64,000 bases of DNA, taken from positions 1 through 64,000 of the forward strand of contig DDZZ01000019.1 in NCBI GenBank assembly GCA_002346535.1, written 5' to 3'. The DNA is from Opitutales bacterium UBA2995 (GTDB taxonomy: Bacteria > Verrucomicrobiota > Verrucomicrobiia > Opitutales > UBA2995). Below are positions 26,134-35,278 of the stretch, in pieces. The notes under the pieces are model-generated. The model had not been told where the DNA came from. It did not search any database and was given only the letters and a program-made list of their open reading frames with translations. A program made the position numbers and the translations under genes. The stretch's first letter is position 1. Each line of letters opens with the position of its first letter.

Positions 26134-26821
26134 ACTGCTGGAGTTAACTCGGATACACTGCTCCCAAAACCACCTATCGGATAATATGTTTCCACTCATC
26201 CTTGGATCCAGTTGCTGGTTTCCCTTCCCTCTATTCTCGATCAGGCACCGATGTGCGCACACTCGTCTTTCAGTTGGGAAGCCCAACGCCTGAACTCCAT
26301 TAAACCTAACAATTACTGAACGTTTCGGAACTCAAAAGCCCACGGAATGGTAATCTCCGTTCCCTTGTAGGTATACCCAACATGGGATTACCGACTTTGA
26401 AGCCCTTCTGAGAATGGGTCCAGAAAACTCGTCGGAGGAATAACTGAGTTAAACCTTCGTACCATACGTTGAAGGAGCCAAAATTCTGCGAAGCGGTGGC
26501 AATCACTCCGCAGAATCTTCGGATGAGATCAATCCATTTCCAAAGCGGAGTTGGAAATCCGGACTCGCCAGGACCGATCCCATAGACGCCTTAATGATCT
26601 CCGAATTTGCTACGGAAAAACAATTACAAGCGGTCGCGCCGCCTGAAACTGTTCGATGAGAGGGAGCTTCGGGATTGGCCTCTTGCCGCCCGATGCTCTC
26701 TACTCTATTTCAAAATTTTTCTGTGAGACAGAAGTACCATTGGGAATATACCAATCAGTGTGTGTCGATGTCCATTAGCAGTTAAAAAAACTCTCCCCAA
26801 TGCTAAAAGGAATTTTCGGCT
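26134..26821. other. Non-coding, decayed stretch
   Basis: No intact gene is seen over 690 bases. A perfect 8-base inverted repeat (attctgcg/cgcagaat) brackets an 18-base loop at 26483-26516. The 26648-26714 part is the end of a second group II intron relic, listed separately. A 66-codon minus-strand open stretch at 26306-26506 has no recognisable similarity and may be intron or chance sequence. Confidence 0.5.
26648..26714 (+). mobile_element. Group II intron 3' end remnant (copy 2)
   Basis: About 60 bases match the 3' end of the copy at 8434-8494, but on the opposite strand. The shared core includes gggagcttcgggattggcc and tactcta. It folds as a domain-VI-like hairpin: gggagcttcggg pairs with cccgatgctctc around an attggcctcttgccg loop. 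No reverse transcriptase sequence is recognisable upstream, so this copy is even more eroded than copy 1, although its hairpin pairs better. Confidence 0.65.
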
Positions 26822-27319
26822 TCAATGATCGTGACCGTGGTCGCATTCATCTCCATGATGCACATGTCGGTGGGAGATCTCTTGAGCAGTGGCTGATCTG
26901 ACGGACTCAACGTTGATATCAAAATGCAGACTTCTCCCCGCTAGCTCGTGATTCGCATCGATGGTTATGGTATCGCCTTCGATTTCCCTAATCGCAACCA
27001 TGCGAATGCCACCAGCTACTTCGCACTGAAAACGCATTCCACGTGTAATTTCCAAGTCCGACGGAAATTGGCTTCGGGGCACATGGCCAACGAGATCCTG
27101 ATGGGGTTGGCCGTAAGCCTCTTCCGGGTTAAGAGATACTGAAAAGGCGTTTCCCACTGTTTTTCCGAGCAGAGCCTTTTCCAATCCAGGTACAATCGCT
27201 TCGACTCCCATGAGGAAAACAAAGGGATCTGACCCGGAACTTTTGTCGAGCACCTCCCCGGCTTCCCCTTTTAGAACGTATGAAATACCAACTACCGAAT
27301 TGCCATCAATGACATGCAT
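26822..27319 (-). CDS. slyD: FKBP-type peptidyl-prolyl isomerase, SlyD-like
   Basis: This 165-aa protein has a split FKBP domain: VVGISYVLKGEAGEVLDKS, then FLMGVEAIVPGLEKALLGK. The inserted flap chaperone domain is AYGQPHQDLVGHVPRSQFP to ITIDANHELAGRSLHFDI, as in SlyD. The C-terminus is His-rich (HRHVHHGDECDHGHDH), a likely nickel/zinc-binding tail. The protein would act as a cytoplasmic folding catalyst and metal chaperone. A TTG at 27349 would add ten residues; the ATG at 27319 matches the family start. The promoter region contains a 17-base palindrome, listed separately, shared with a dead TetR gene on the other strand. Confidence 0.9.
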   Translation of the reverse strand: MHVIDGNSVVGISYVLKGEAGEVLDKSSGSDPFVFLMGVEAIVPGLEKALLGKTVGNAFSVSLNPEEAYGQPHQDLVGHVPRSQFPSDLEITRGMRFQCEVAGGIRMVAIREIEGDTITIDANHELAGRSLHFDINVESVRSATAQEISHRHVHHGDECDHGHDH

Positions 27320-27339
27320 GTGCAGAAGTGTCGGGGAAA

Positions 27340-27588
27340 AGCCTTTCAAATATCAACATTGTTAACAACGTTAACATAAGCCGTTGGGAAGCACGAGCCA
27401 GAAGTATCACCACGGAGATTCAAAGAACGCTCTCGTCCGAAGCGAGTTGGCATCAGCCAGTTATCATTAAGAAAAGTGCCAAACAAGCAGGAGTCAGTGA
27501 AGTGGCGCCCTACAAGCACTTTAAGGACAAGCAATGCCTTATCGCTGCAATCGCAGAACAAGGATTCCAAAATCAGCCGCTCAATTGA
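27340..27588 (+). pseudogene. TetR-family regulator fragment
   Basis: Up to 80 codons show the TetR helix-turn-helix signature: IIKKSAKQAGVSEVAPYKHFKDKQ and then LIAAIAEQGF. A normal TetR protein is about 200 aa; here the whole ligand-binding domain is missing and the frame stops just after the DNA-binding domain. No good start codon precedes it. It is directly followed by, and its stop overlaps, the ATG of a methyltransferase fragment. Confidence 0.65.
27360..27376. promoter_or_regulatory. Operator-like palindrome
   Basis: TGTTAAC-AAC-GTTAACA is a perfect inverted repeat with 7-base arms and a 3-base centre. It lies 41 bases upstream of the slyD ATG and at the very start of a decayed TetR-type gene on the plus strand. 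Its size and placement suit a TetR-family operator; this is inferred from symmetry and position only. Confidence 0.4.
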
Positions 27589-27840
27589 TGCCCGATTCCA
27601 AAACCCGCTTCTCAAATCGCGTTAAAAACTACGAACGCTTCCGTGCGCACTATCCTACACAAATCGTGGAGGGCCTTAAAAGGCACGAAGCATTCCCAAC
27701 CTAAGGAAAGGTCGCGGACCTTGGTTCAGGGAAAGGAATCTCGACCCGAATGTTTCTCGTGGCCGGTTATTCCTGCTAGGGCATAAAGCCCAACCCCAAC
27801 ATGCGAGAAGCGGCAGAAAAAGAACTCTTCAGCTTTCCGA
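27588..27840 (+). pseudogene. Class I SAM methyltransferase fragment
   Basis: The ATG at 27588 begins RFSNRVKNYERFRAHYP, a typical start of a small SAM-dependent methyltransferase. A TAA interrupts the same frame at 27702. The same frame then continues with VADLGSGKGISTRMFLVAGY, the SAM-binding motif I. A second in-frame stop at 27777 is followed by KPNPNMREAAEKEL. The rest of the enzyme (about 170 aa) is missing where the convergent membrane protein gene begins. Two nonsense codons and a truncation mark a dead gene. Confidence 0.7.
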
Positions 27841-28470
27841 CTTTTTTGTTTTCTTCGTCTGAGTATAGAATCCGGCGATAAACAGGCCGAGCACACTGGT
27901 CCAAAAATACCAGGGCCTGTCGAAAATGTCATGCAAGGAAGCGCCTCCATACTTATCGAGAGTCTGCTCCCATGGGAAGAGGAACGGTGGCGGAATCTTG
28001 AGCATGAAAAATACGCTTTGCACCAAATGCCAAGCACCCACGCCGGCGGTGGCGACCTTGAGAGCCAGGGATTGCAATTTCAACGCTGCAAAACCTCCTA
28101 ACACAATGGCCAACAAAAAAATTCCTAGGGCCACAAAATCGTTGAAGGATTGAAGGAATGGGAGAAAGACCATTCCGCCCATGTAAGCGCCCAAAATAAA
28201 CACTCCAGCCTTGTAGAAGGAGTTCATAAAAATTCCCAAGGCCACGCCTAAAATAGCTGCTGTTATTAAAACAGCCAAAGGCTGTTCATCGAAAATCAAA
28301 GGAGCATAGAGAAGACCAACGTAGAGCCCACTTAAGAACCCTAGTAAAAACAGAACAACTTTGAGCAATTTGTATCCATGTAGACAGGTGATCAGACCAA
28401 AGGCAAATACCCCCAAGCCGGGAGCCCACCAAGGGAATTGATCTAAAGGCAGTTCGGAGAAGTTAGGCAT
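27829..28470 (-). CDS. Multi-pass membrane protein, DUF4203/TMEM198-like
   Basis: This protein of about 213 aa has roughly seven hydrophobic helices, beginning near WWAPGLGVFAFGLITCLHGYK and ending with FWTSVLGLFIAGFYTQ and a short basic tail. The Gly-rich packing of the helices (LLGFLSGLYVG, GAYMGGMVF) resembles DUF4203/TM7S3-like proteins of unknown role. The frame extends upstream to 28566, but those residues lack membrane or family character, so the ATG at 28470 is preferred. It is monocistronic and divergent from transketolase. Function unknown. Confidence 0.65.
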   Translation of the reverse strand: MPNFSELPLDQFPWWAPGLGVFAFGLITCLHGYKLLKVVLFLLGFLSGLYVGLLYAPLIFDEQPLAVLITAAILGVALGIFMNSFYKAGVFILGAYMGGMVFLPFLQSFNDFVALGIFLLAIVLGGFAALKLQSLALKVATAGVGAWHLVQSVFFMLKIPPPFLFPWEQTLDKYGGASLHDIFDRPWYFWTSVLGLFIAGFYTQTKKTKKSES

Positions 28471-28630
28471 CAAAAAGAATCCAATGGGTAGGCCAATATT
28501 AAGCTTCTGACAAGAATTAGAGTTCCCATAAAAAATCCTCGCCCTTTGCTGACCGATTCTTTCCATTTTGGGTCCCAGCTAATTTTAAAATTTTTGCAGG
28601 AGCGAAAGCAGCACAAAAGCATCCACATTC

Positions 28631-30619
28631 ATGAATGAAGACATTTTAGTAAAAGCAGCGACCATCGCCAGAGGCTTGGCCATTGATGCCATAACCGCAT
28701 GCAAATCCGGTCACCTCGGCCTTCCCCTTGGCGCAGCGGAAATAGGAGCCGTTTTGTTCGGAGACTCACTTTCCATGAATCCTCGCATTCCGGATTGGAT
28801 CAACCGCGATCGGTTTGTGCTATCCGCAGGTCATGGCAGTATGTTTCTCTACGCATGGCTTCATCTCTCCGGGTACGATGTCAGCCTACAGGATGTAAAG
28901 GAATTTAGAACCCTTCACAGCAAAACCCCCGGACATCCCGAGTTCGGAGAAACAGCGGGTGTAGAATCGACTACTGGGCCACTCGGACAAGGCATTGGCA
29001 ACTCCGTCGGCATGGCAGTTGCCGCAAAAAAGACAGCCGAAAAATTTAACACTGCGGAACATACCATAGTGGATCACCACGTCATTTGCTTGGCAGGTGA
29101 TGGCTGTATACAGGAAGGGATAGCCGCAGAAGCCAGCGCCTTCGCGGGTCACTTCGGATTGGATAACCTCATTCTCATATTTGATTCCAATGATGTGACC
29201 TTGGATGCAACAGCGGAAGCAACGCAAAGTGAGGATACAGCACTCCGATATCAATCCTACGGTTGGGACGCGGCAACGATTGACGGCCACGACATAGATG
29301 CGGTTCACACGGCGGTAACCGAGGCCAAGGCTAACGATAACGGAAAACCCAAACTCATCATCGCCAAAACATTAATTGGAAAGGGGATTGAGGAGGTCGC
29401 CGGTACGTTCAAAGCCCATGGAGAGGCCGGGGTAAACTATGCGGAAAAGGCACGGGCAGGCCTAGGCCTGCCCGAGGAAACTTTCTTCGTTTCGGAAAAA
29501 GTGAAAACCTTTTTCGCGGAGCGAAAGCAAGAGTTGGCTTCAAAATATAACAAATGGCTGGACAACTACAATGCCTGGAAAGCCACCAACCCGAATCTAG
29601 CTTCGTTACTTGAAAGTGCCCAAAACAAAGAACCGGAAGACGTCGATCGACTTCTTGCATCAATTCCAGAGGCAGATACGGAAAAATCGATTGCTACTCG
29701 TGTAGCAGGTGGTCATGTCATCAATGCCCTGGCTTCTGAATTACCGTTGTTAATTACAGGAAGCGCCGATCTGTTTGGCTCAACCAAAAACTACATCAAC
29801 GATGGAGGCGACTTCACACGTGATAATGCCGGAGGACGCAATTTCCGCTTTGGTATTCGCGAACATGCCATGGGAGCGATCGTGAACGGTATAGCATACC
29901 ATGGTATTTTTACCGCTTCAGGAGCCACATTTACGACCTTCGCGGATTACATGCGGCCTTCCTTGAGACTGTCTGCACTGGCCAAGCTTCCTAACTTTCA
30001 TATCTTCACCCATGACTCTGTAGCTGTGGGTCAGGATGGTCCTACTCACCAGCCCGTGGAGGTAGTAAGTGCCCTACGCTTGATTCCTGGCATGGATGTA
30101 GTTCGTCCAGCCGATCCGGAGGAAACCGCCGGTGCATTTGTGGCCGCACTGGAACGTAAGGATGGTCCCACCTCCATCGTACTTTCACGGCAAGGAGTTC
30201 CACCTCTTAACAGCATCCCAGTTGAAGACAGGAGGCGGGGTATCCTGAAGGGAGCCTACATCGCACGGAAGGAAGTTGGAGAGCTGAATGTGATTTTGTT
30301 GTCTAATGGAGCAGAACTACAACACACATTAACTGCAGCAGAAGAACTAGGGGTTGGGGCTCGAGTAGTCTCCATACCTAGTTTCGAACGCTTCGAAAGA
30401 CAATCCAATGACTATAAAGAATCCGTCCTACCTACCGCTTGCCGGAAACGTGTGGCGATCGAGGCAGGAGTGAGCGATATTTGGCATAAATATGTCGGCC
30501 TGGATGGGACGGTAATTGGAATAAATAGATTTGGCCTTTCTGCCGATGGAGGCTTGGTTCTTCGCGAGCTTGGCATTACCGCTGAAAGCGTCGTTACCGC
30601 GGCGCGGAATCTGCAATAA
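28631..30619 (+). CDS. tkt: Transketolase
   Basis: This 662-aa thiamine-diphosphate enzyme of the non-oxidative pentose phosphate pathway transfers two-carbon units between sugar phosphates in the cytosol. The N-terminal domain has KSGHLGLPLGAAEIG near 25, LSAGHGSMFLYA near 64, GPLGQGIGNSVGMA near 114 and the thiamine-binding GDGCIQEG near 156. The middle pyrimidine domain holds RNFRFGIREHAMG with the catalytic Glu near 417, then the HDSVAVGQDGPTHQPVE region. The C-terminal domain ends normally. Length and motifs are full-size. It is a single-gene unit, and the start ATG at 28631 is preceded by a purine-rich stretch (ggagcgaaag). Confidence 0.96.
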   Translation: MNEDILVKAATIARGLAIDAITACKSGHLGLPLGAAEIGAVLFGDSLSMNPRIPDWINRDRFVLSAGHGSMFLYAWLHLSGYDVSLQDVKEFRTLHSKTPGHPEFGETAGVESTTGPLGQGIGNSVGMAVAAKKTAEKFNTAEHTIVDHHVICLAGDGCIQEGIAAEASAFAGHFGLDNLILIFDSNDVTLDATAEATQSEDTALRYQSYGWDAATIDGHDIDAVHTAVTEAKANDNGKPKLIIAKTLIGKGIEEVAGTFKAHGEAGVNYAEKARAGLGLPEETFFVSEKVKTFFAERKQELASKYNKWLDNYNAWKATNPNLASLLESAQNKEPEDVDRLLASIPEADTEKSIATRVAGGHVINALASELPLLITGSADLFGSTKNYINDGGDFTRDNAGGRNFRFGIREHAMGAIVNGIAYHGIFTASGATFTTFADYMRPSLRLSALAKLPNFHIFTHDSVAVGQDGPTHQPVEVVSALRLIPGMDVVRPADPEETAGAFVAALERKDGPTSIVLSRQGVPPLNSIPVEDRRRGILKGAYIARKEVGELNVILLSNGAELQHTLTAAEELGVGARVVSIPSFERFERQSNDYKESVLPTACRKRVAIEAGVSDIWHKYVGLDGTVIGINRFGLSADGGLVLRELGITAESVVTAARNLQ

Positions 30620-30714
30620 ATTTTCTTTCTAAGGAACCCGGTTAGTTTCATCCGGATATCTGCCATATACTGTGAAACGATTTACCCCATGTATACTTTT
30701 TTCCTGACTGCCAG

Positions 30715-31186
30715 CCAAGATTTGGTGCCAGACTGTTACTTGTCGGCAGTATTAAAGGAACCACACATGAATCTCCATTTATAGGGGAAACCGTGACTAC
30801 CGAACGTTTGGTCATCGGAGTCTATAGGAACGGTTTCCACCTCCAGTCCAAAGTCTCAGATGCATCCCCTGAAACCTCGGATGCAATTTCCATAGTGGAC
30901 GAGTTCCAATCTCAGTATCCGGATACCGGAATCGTCGTTCTTGGAAACATGAACGATTTCGAATTTTCACCAACCCTTTGGCAACTTGCAGATAAGAATG
31001 GGCTTATCAATTTGACCAAGGGGGTACACTTATATTTTCCGAGGAGATTCACAAGCACTCGACCACACCCTCATGGGGGCAAATCTGGCGGAGAATGCGG
31101 AGGCGGAGGCTATCCACGTGAATGCTGACTTCAGCTCGGGAATAAGGGCCAGCGATCACGACCCTATTCTGGCATGGATCCAGTAA
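30715..31186 (+). pseudogene. Endonuclease/exonuclease/phosphatase family remnant
   Basis: Frame 1 (30715 to about 31020) reads GARLLLVGSIKGTTHESPF, then FQSQYPDTGIVVLGNMNDFEFSPTL, the LGDxND-like core of the EEP fold. After a frameshift near 31021, frame 2 reads GYTYIFRGDSQALDHTLMG and ends SSGIRASDHDPILAWIQ, the typical catalytic DHxP end of such enzymes. The N-terminal part is missing. The expected GDxND is GNMND, a lost metal ligand. No intact gene lies between tkt and parE. Confidence 0.65.
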
Positions 31187-31302
31187 TCCTAGCATAAAAC
31201 AAAATTTCCTTGTCGCCTCGGATTTCGTCCCTTCAAATCGATCCTTAAACCACCCAACTCACAAATTCTTTTCTTATCCTCTTTTCTACCTTCATTTAGG
31301 TG

Positions 31303-33177
31303 ATGGCTGAACCTGTTTACGACGAAAAATCCATTAAGTCGCTGGACTGGAGAGACCACATTCGACTCCGTCCCGGCATGTACATCGGCAACGTCTCCGG
31401 TAAAGGTAATTCGGCTGACGAAGGTCTCTATGTCCTCATCAAGGAGGTGGCAGACAACTGCCTTGACGAGTACATGATGGGCTACGGAAAACGCATAGAA
31501 ATTAAACTCAAAAACAACGAGGTCACCGTCAGAGACTTTGGCCGAGGTATTCCTCTCGGGAAGGTGATTGAGTGTGTCAGTAAAATCAATACAGGAGGGA
31601 AATACGACACTGAAGCCTTTCAAAAGTCCATCGGTCTAAACGGTGTAGGATGCAAGGTGGTCAATGCGCTCTCCGAGCATTTTGCCGTGGATTCTTTTCG
31701 TGATGGCAAAACGGTAGGCGCGAAGTTTGAGAGAGGCGACCTGATCAAGCAGAATAAAAAGGCAAAACCCAGTGACCAAAAATCGGGGACCTTGATCAGA
31801 TTTAAACCGGACGAAGAAATCTTTGGAGAATTCACCTTTCACAAGGAATACATTGAGAAACTACTCTGGAACTATGCTTACCTGAACACGGGGCTCACGC
31901 TTGTTTTTAACGGAGAACGTTACCATTCCAAAAACGGGCTCTTCGACCTCCTAAGCGAAAACCTCGAATCCGATTCCAACTACCCGATTATACACTTTAA
32001 GGAAGACGACATTGAAATTGCCTTTACGCATACCAACCAATACGGGGAAGAATATTTTTCCTTTGTAAACGGACAGCGCACCACACTGGGAGGGACACAC
32101 GAGATTGCCTTCAAGCAGGCCATTGTCGAAACACTCCGTGGATTCTTTAAAAAGGATTATCATGTCTCAGATATCCGTAGCGGACTGGCTGGCGCGATTG
32201 CAGTGCGCGTAGAGGAACCGACCTTTGAAAGTCAGACTAAGGTGAGATTGGGCAGCGACAGTTTTGGTCCTAAAGGACCGAGTATCCGGCAGGGAATCAC
32301 CAACTTCCTGAGAACAGAGCTCGATAACTTCCTGCACAAGAACCCGCAGTGTGCCGAAGAGATCAAAAAGCGTATTTTGCAAAGTGAACGCGAACGCACC
32401 GAGCTGAAAGGCGTTCAAAAGATTGCAAAGGAACGCGCCAAGAAAGCGAAGGTAGTCAATAAAAAACTACGCGACTGCAAAGTTCACTTTAATTCAAAGC
32501 ATCAAGACGCGGGCGAAAGTTCCATTTTTATAACTGAGGGTGATTCAGCTTCAGGATCCATAACCAAGTCACGCGATCCAATGACCCAGGCCGTCTTTTC
32601 CTTACGCGGAAAACCACTCAATACTTACGGCCTGAAACGCAGGGTCATATACGAAAACGAAGAGTTTTATCTTTTACAGGATGCCCTCGATATAGAGGAC
32701 GGTCTGGATAACCTACGCTATAACAAAATCATTCTCGCCACCGACGCAGACGTGGACGGATTCCATATCCGCATCCTGCTCATGTGTTACTTCCTGCAAT
32801 TTTTTCCGGAGCTTGTTCGACGAGAGCACCTCTACATCCTGCAAACTCCGCTATTTCGAGTAAGAAACAAAAAGGCCACAATTTACTGCTACACCGAGGA
32901 GGAAAAGTTACAGGCCATAGAAACGCTCACCGGGAAAGTTGAAATCACTCGCTTTAAGGGCCTAGGTGAAATTTCTCCGGCAGAATTCAAACAATTCATC
33001 GCGGAGAATATACGCCTTGAACCAGTCCTGATTGGCAAAAAATCGCATTTGGATTCAATGCTGGAATTTTACATGGGCAAAAATACTCCGGAACGAAAAG
33101 ATTTCATCGTTAAAAACCTGGTTGTGGAAGAGCCGATTAATGAAGGCACTGCACTTGAGCTGTCGGTACCCGCATAA
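31303..33177 (+). CDS. parE: DNA topoisomerase IV subunit B
   Basis: This type IIA topoisomerase ATPase subunit has about 624 aa. The GHKL ATP site shows RPGMYIGN near 26, the Asn-containing EVADNCLDEY near 50, and GRGIPLG and GLNGVGCKVVNALS further on. The transducer domain follows. The TOPRIM domain has ITEGDSASG near 406, LRGKPLNTYG near 433 and ATDADVDGFHIR near 480. The length is that of ParE rather than long GyrB with inserts, and the gene is paired 21 bases upstream of the A subunit. A GTG at 31300 precedes the ATG. It decatenates and relaxes DNA during replication. Confidence 0.9.
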   Translation: MAEPVYDEKSIKSLDWRDHIRLRPGMYIGNVSGKGNSADEGLYVLIKEVADNCLDEYMMGYGKRIEIKLKNNEVTVRDFGRGIPLGKVIECVSKINTGGKYDTEAFQKSIGLNGVGCKVVNALSEHFAVDSFRDGKTVGAKFERGDLIKQNKKAKPSDQKSGTLIRFKPDEEIFGEFTFHKEYIEKLLWNYAYLNTGLTLVFNGERYHSKNGLFDLLSENLESDSNYPIIHFKEDDIEIAFTHTNQYGEEYFSFVNGQRTTLGGTHEIAFKQAIVETLRGFFKKDYHVSDIRSGLAGAIAVRVEEPTFESQTKVRLGSDSFGPKGPSIRQGITNFLRTELDNFLHKNPQCAEEIKKRILQSERERTELKGVQKIAKERAKKAKVVNKKLRDCKVHFNSKHQDAGESSIFITEGDSASGSITKSRDPMTQAVFSLRGKPLNTYGLKRRVIYENEEFYLLQDALDIEDGLDNLRYNKIILATDADVDGFHIRILLMCYFLQFFPELVRREHLYILQTPLFRVRNKKATIYCYTEEEKLQAIETLTGKVEITRFKGLGEISPAEFKQFIAENIRLEPVLIGKKSHLDSMLEFYMGKNTPERKDFIVKNLVVEEPINEGTALELSVPA

Positions 33178-33198
33178 CTGAACGATTGCGCAAAATTG

Positions 33199-35235
33199 AT
33201 GGCATCCGAAGACACAACGGTTAACGGCACTCTTGAAAAAGCCTCAGATCTTTATAAAAAATACTACCTCGAGTACGCCTCCTACGTTATCCTCGATCGT
33301 GCCGTACCTTCGATTCTGGATGGGCTGAAGCCGGTCCAACGACGGATTCTGACGACGATGTTCAAAATGAACGACGGGCGTTTTCATAAAGTAGCTAGCA
33401 TCGTGGGAGAGACCATGAAACTTCACCCGCATGGAGACGCTGCGATCACAGATGCTCTTGTACAACTGGCACAAAAGAATCTACTCATTGAAATGCAGGG
33501 GAACTTCGGTGATCCTGTAACGGGTGATCGGGCTGCCGCGAGCCGCTATATCGAAGCACGGCTGTCAAAATTTGCACTCGAGGTATTATTCAATCACAAA
33601 ACTACCGAATTCCAGGATTCGTACGATGGCAGGGCCAAAGAACCGGTGGTTCTCCCCGCCAAATTCCCGCTCGCCCTTGCCCTGGGCATCGAAGGGATAG
33701 CGGTCGGCCTCGCCTGCAAAATCTTTCCCCATAACTTCATCGAACTCATTGATGTTTCGATCGCATTTTTGAAGAGACAGGACTTCGAGCTGTATCCGGA
33801 TTTTCCTACGGGAGGGATTGCCGACGTATCCGAATATAACGAAGGCCTGAGAGGAGGCCGAATTCGAGTCCGAGCAAAAATCGAACCTGTTAAGAGACGG
33901 CAACTTGCCATTCGGGAAATTCCCTTCGGCACAACGACCTCGTCGCTGATCGATTCCATTGTAGGCGCACGCGATAAAGGGAAAATCAAGTTTGATCGCA
34001 TCGAGGATCACACTGCCGAAAACGTGGAAATTCTGATCCGCCTTTCGACAGGCATAAAGCCGGACACTATGACCAATGCACTCTACGCTTTTACCGATTG
34101 CGAAACTTCATTGGCACCTAATTCGAGTATCATCGAAAATAACCGTCCGGAATTCCTGCCCGTCAAGGAGCTGCTCAGGCGCTCGGTCAAACGGACCAAG
34201 GCCCTGCTCAAACAGGAACTCCTGATCGAAAAGGCGGAGCTCGAAGAGAAGTGGCATATGGGTAGCCTGGAGAAGATATTCATTGAGAATCGGATTTACC
34301 GGGACATCGAGAAATGCGAAACTTGGGAAAGTATCATCGAAACGATTCGCAAGGGCTTGAAACCCTTCATCAAGTCACTACGCCGCAAAGTAGCTGATGA
34401 GGACATCGCCAAGTTGACAGAGATTAAAATAAAACGGATCTCCCGCTACGATGCCTTCCGGGCCAACGAATACATCAAAGGCCTGGAAGACCGAAGGAAA
34501 CAAATTCAACGCAATCTGAAAAATCTGACCCAATACTCAATCAAGTTCTACCAGGCTCTCAAAGATCAGTATGGAGAGGGCCGAGAGCGTAAAACGGAGC
34601 TAGCCTCCTTCGACCGGGTAGTTGCGACCCAGGTGGCAGTCGCCAGCGAAACGCTCTATGTAACCCGTAAAGATGGCTTTATCGGCACTAGCATGAAGCG
34701 TGATGAATCACTTTTCAAATGCTCGAGCCTCGATGACATTATTGTTTTCACCCGGGATGGAAACATGCGCGTTGTAAAAGTCGCCAACAAAGTCTTTGTC
34801 GGAAAAGACATCATCCATGTCGCTGTATTCAACAAGGATGACAAGTCCGTCTATTCCATGATGTACCGTGACGGAAAACGAGGAAACGTTTATGCCAAGC
34901 GGTTTCGAATCGGCGGCGTGACCCGGGAAAAAGTTTATACGCTAACCAAGGGGAGCCCGGGTTCGCGGGTCTTCTTTTTCTCTGGGGATAATACCGAGGC
35001 AGAAAGCCCCTTTGTAAAAGTATACCACAAACCGGTTCCTCGATTACGTAACCTGGAAATTCCGTTCAACTTTGCCGTGTTCCCCATGAAGAGCCGAGGG
35101 AGCCAAGGCAACATCGTAACGAAAAAAATTGTACAGCGTGTGGCCCGTGCTAGCCAAGAAGAAGATGAAGTACAACCTCCGGAAGATCCATCCGCTGAAC
35201 AAAGTACCTTGGACTTAGAGCAGTTTAACCATTAA
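33199..35235 (+). CDS. parC: DNA topoisomerase IV subunit A
   Basis: This DNA-cleavage subunit has 678 aa. LDRAVPSILDGLKPVQRR lies near 33, KLHPHG near 74, and the catalytic Tyr is in AASRYIEARL near residue 117. A coiled-coil stretch (350-450) leads to the beta-pinwheel C-terminal domain (about 480-640). No GyrA-box (QRRGGKG-like) was seen, which fits ParC rather than GyrA. It is shorter than gamma-proteobacterial ParC, as common in Bacteroidota and Verrucomicrobiota. It forms the tetramer with ParE. The acidic C-terminal tail is probably disordered. TTG 33196 immediately precedes the chosen ATG. Confidence 0.9.
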   Translation: MASEDTTVNGTLEKASDLYKKYYLEYASYVILDRAVPSILDGLKPVQRRILTTMFKMNDGRFHKVASIVGETMKLHPHGDAAITDALVQLAQKNLLIEMQGNFGDPVTGDRAAASRYIEARLSKFALEVLFNHKTTEFQDSYDGRAKEPVVLPAKFPLALALGIEGIAVGLACKIFPHNFIELIDVSIAFLKRQDFELYPDFPTGGIADVSEYNEGLRGGRIRVRAKIEPVKRRQLAIREIPFGTTTSSLIDSIVGARDKGKIKFDRIEDHTAENVEILIRLSTGIKPDTMTNALYAFTDCETSLAPNSSIIENNRPEFLPVKELLRRSVKRTKALLKQELLIEKAELEEKWHMGSLEKIFIENRIYRDIEKCETWESIIETIRKGLKPFIKSLRRKVADEDIAKLTEIKIKRISRYDAFRANEYIKGLEDRRKQIQRNLKNLTQYSIKFYQALKDQYGEGRERKTELASFDRVVATQVAVASETLYVTRKDGFIGTSMKRDESLFKCSSLDDIIVFTRDGNMRVVKVANKVFVGKDIIHVAVFNKDDKSVYSMMYRDGKRGNVYAKRFRIGGVTREKVYTLTKGSPGSRVFFFSGDNTEAESPFVKVYHKPVPRLRNLEIPFNFAVFPMKSRGSQGNIVTKKIVQRVARASQEEDEVQPPEDPSAEQSTLDLEQFNH

Positions 35236-35278
35236 TTGTGGCAATGGTAAGCGCAGACAAATAAGCAGCGGAAGGGTC

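Noticed and set aside
26483..26516. Hairpin attctgcg/cgcagaat as a transposon end or terminator
   Set aside because: There is no second copy, no transposase and no T-run nearby; an 8-base match is not enough.
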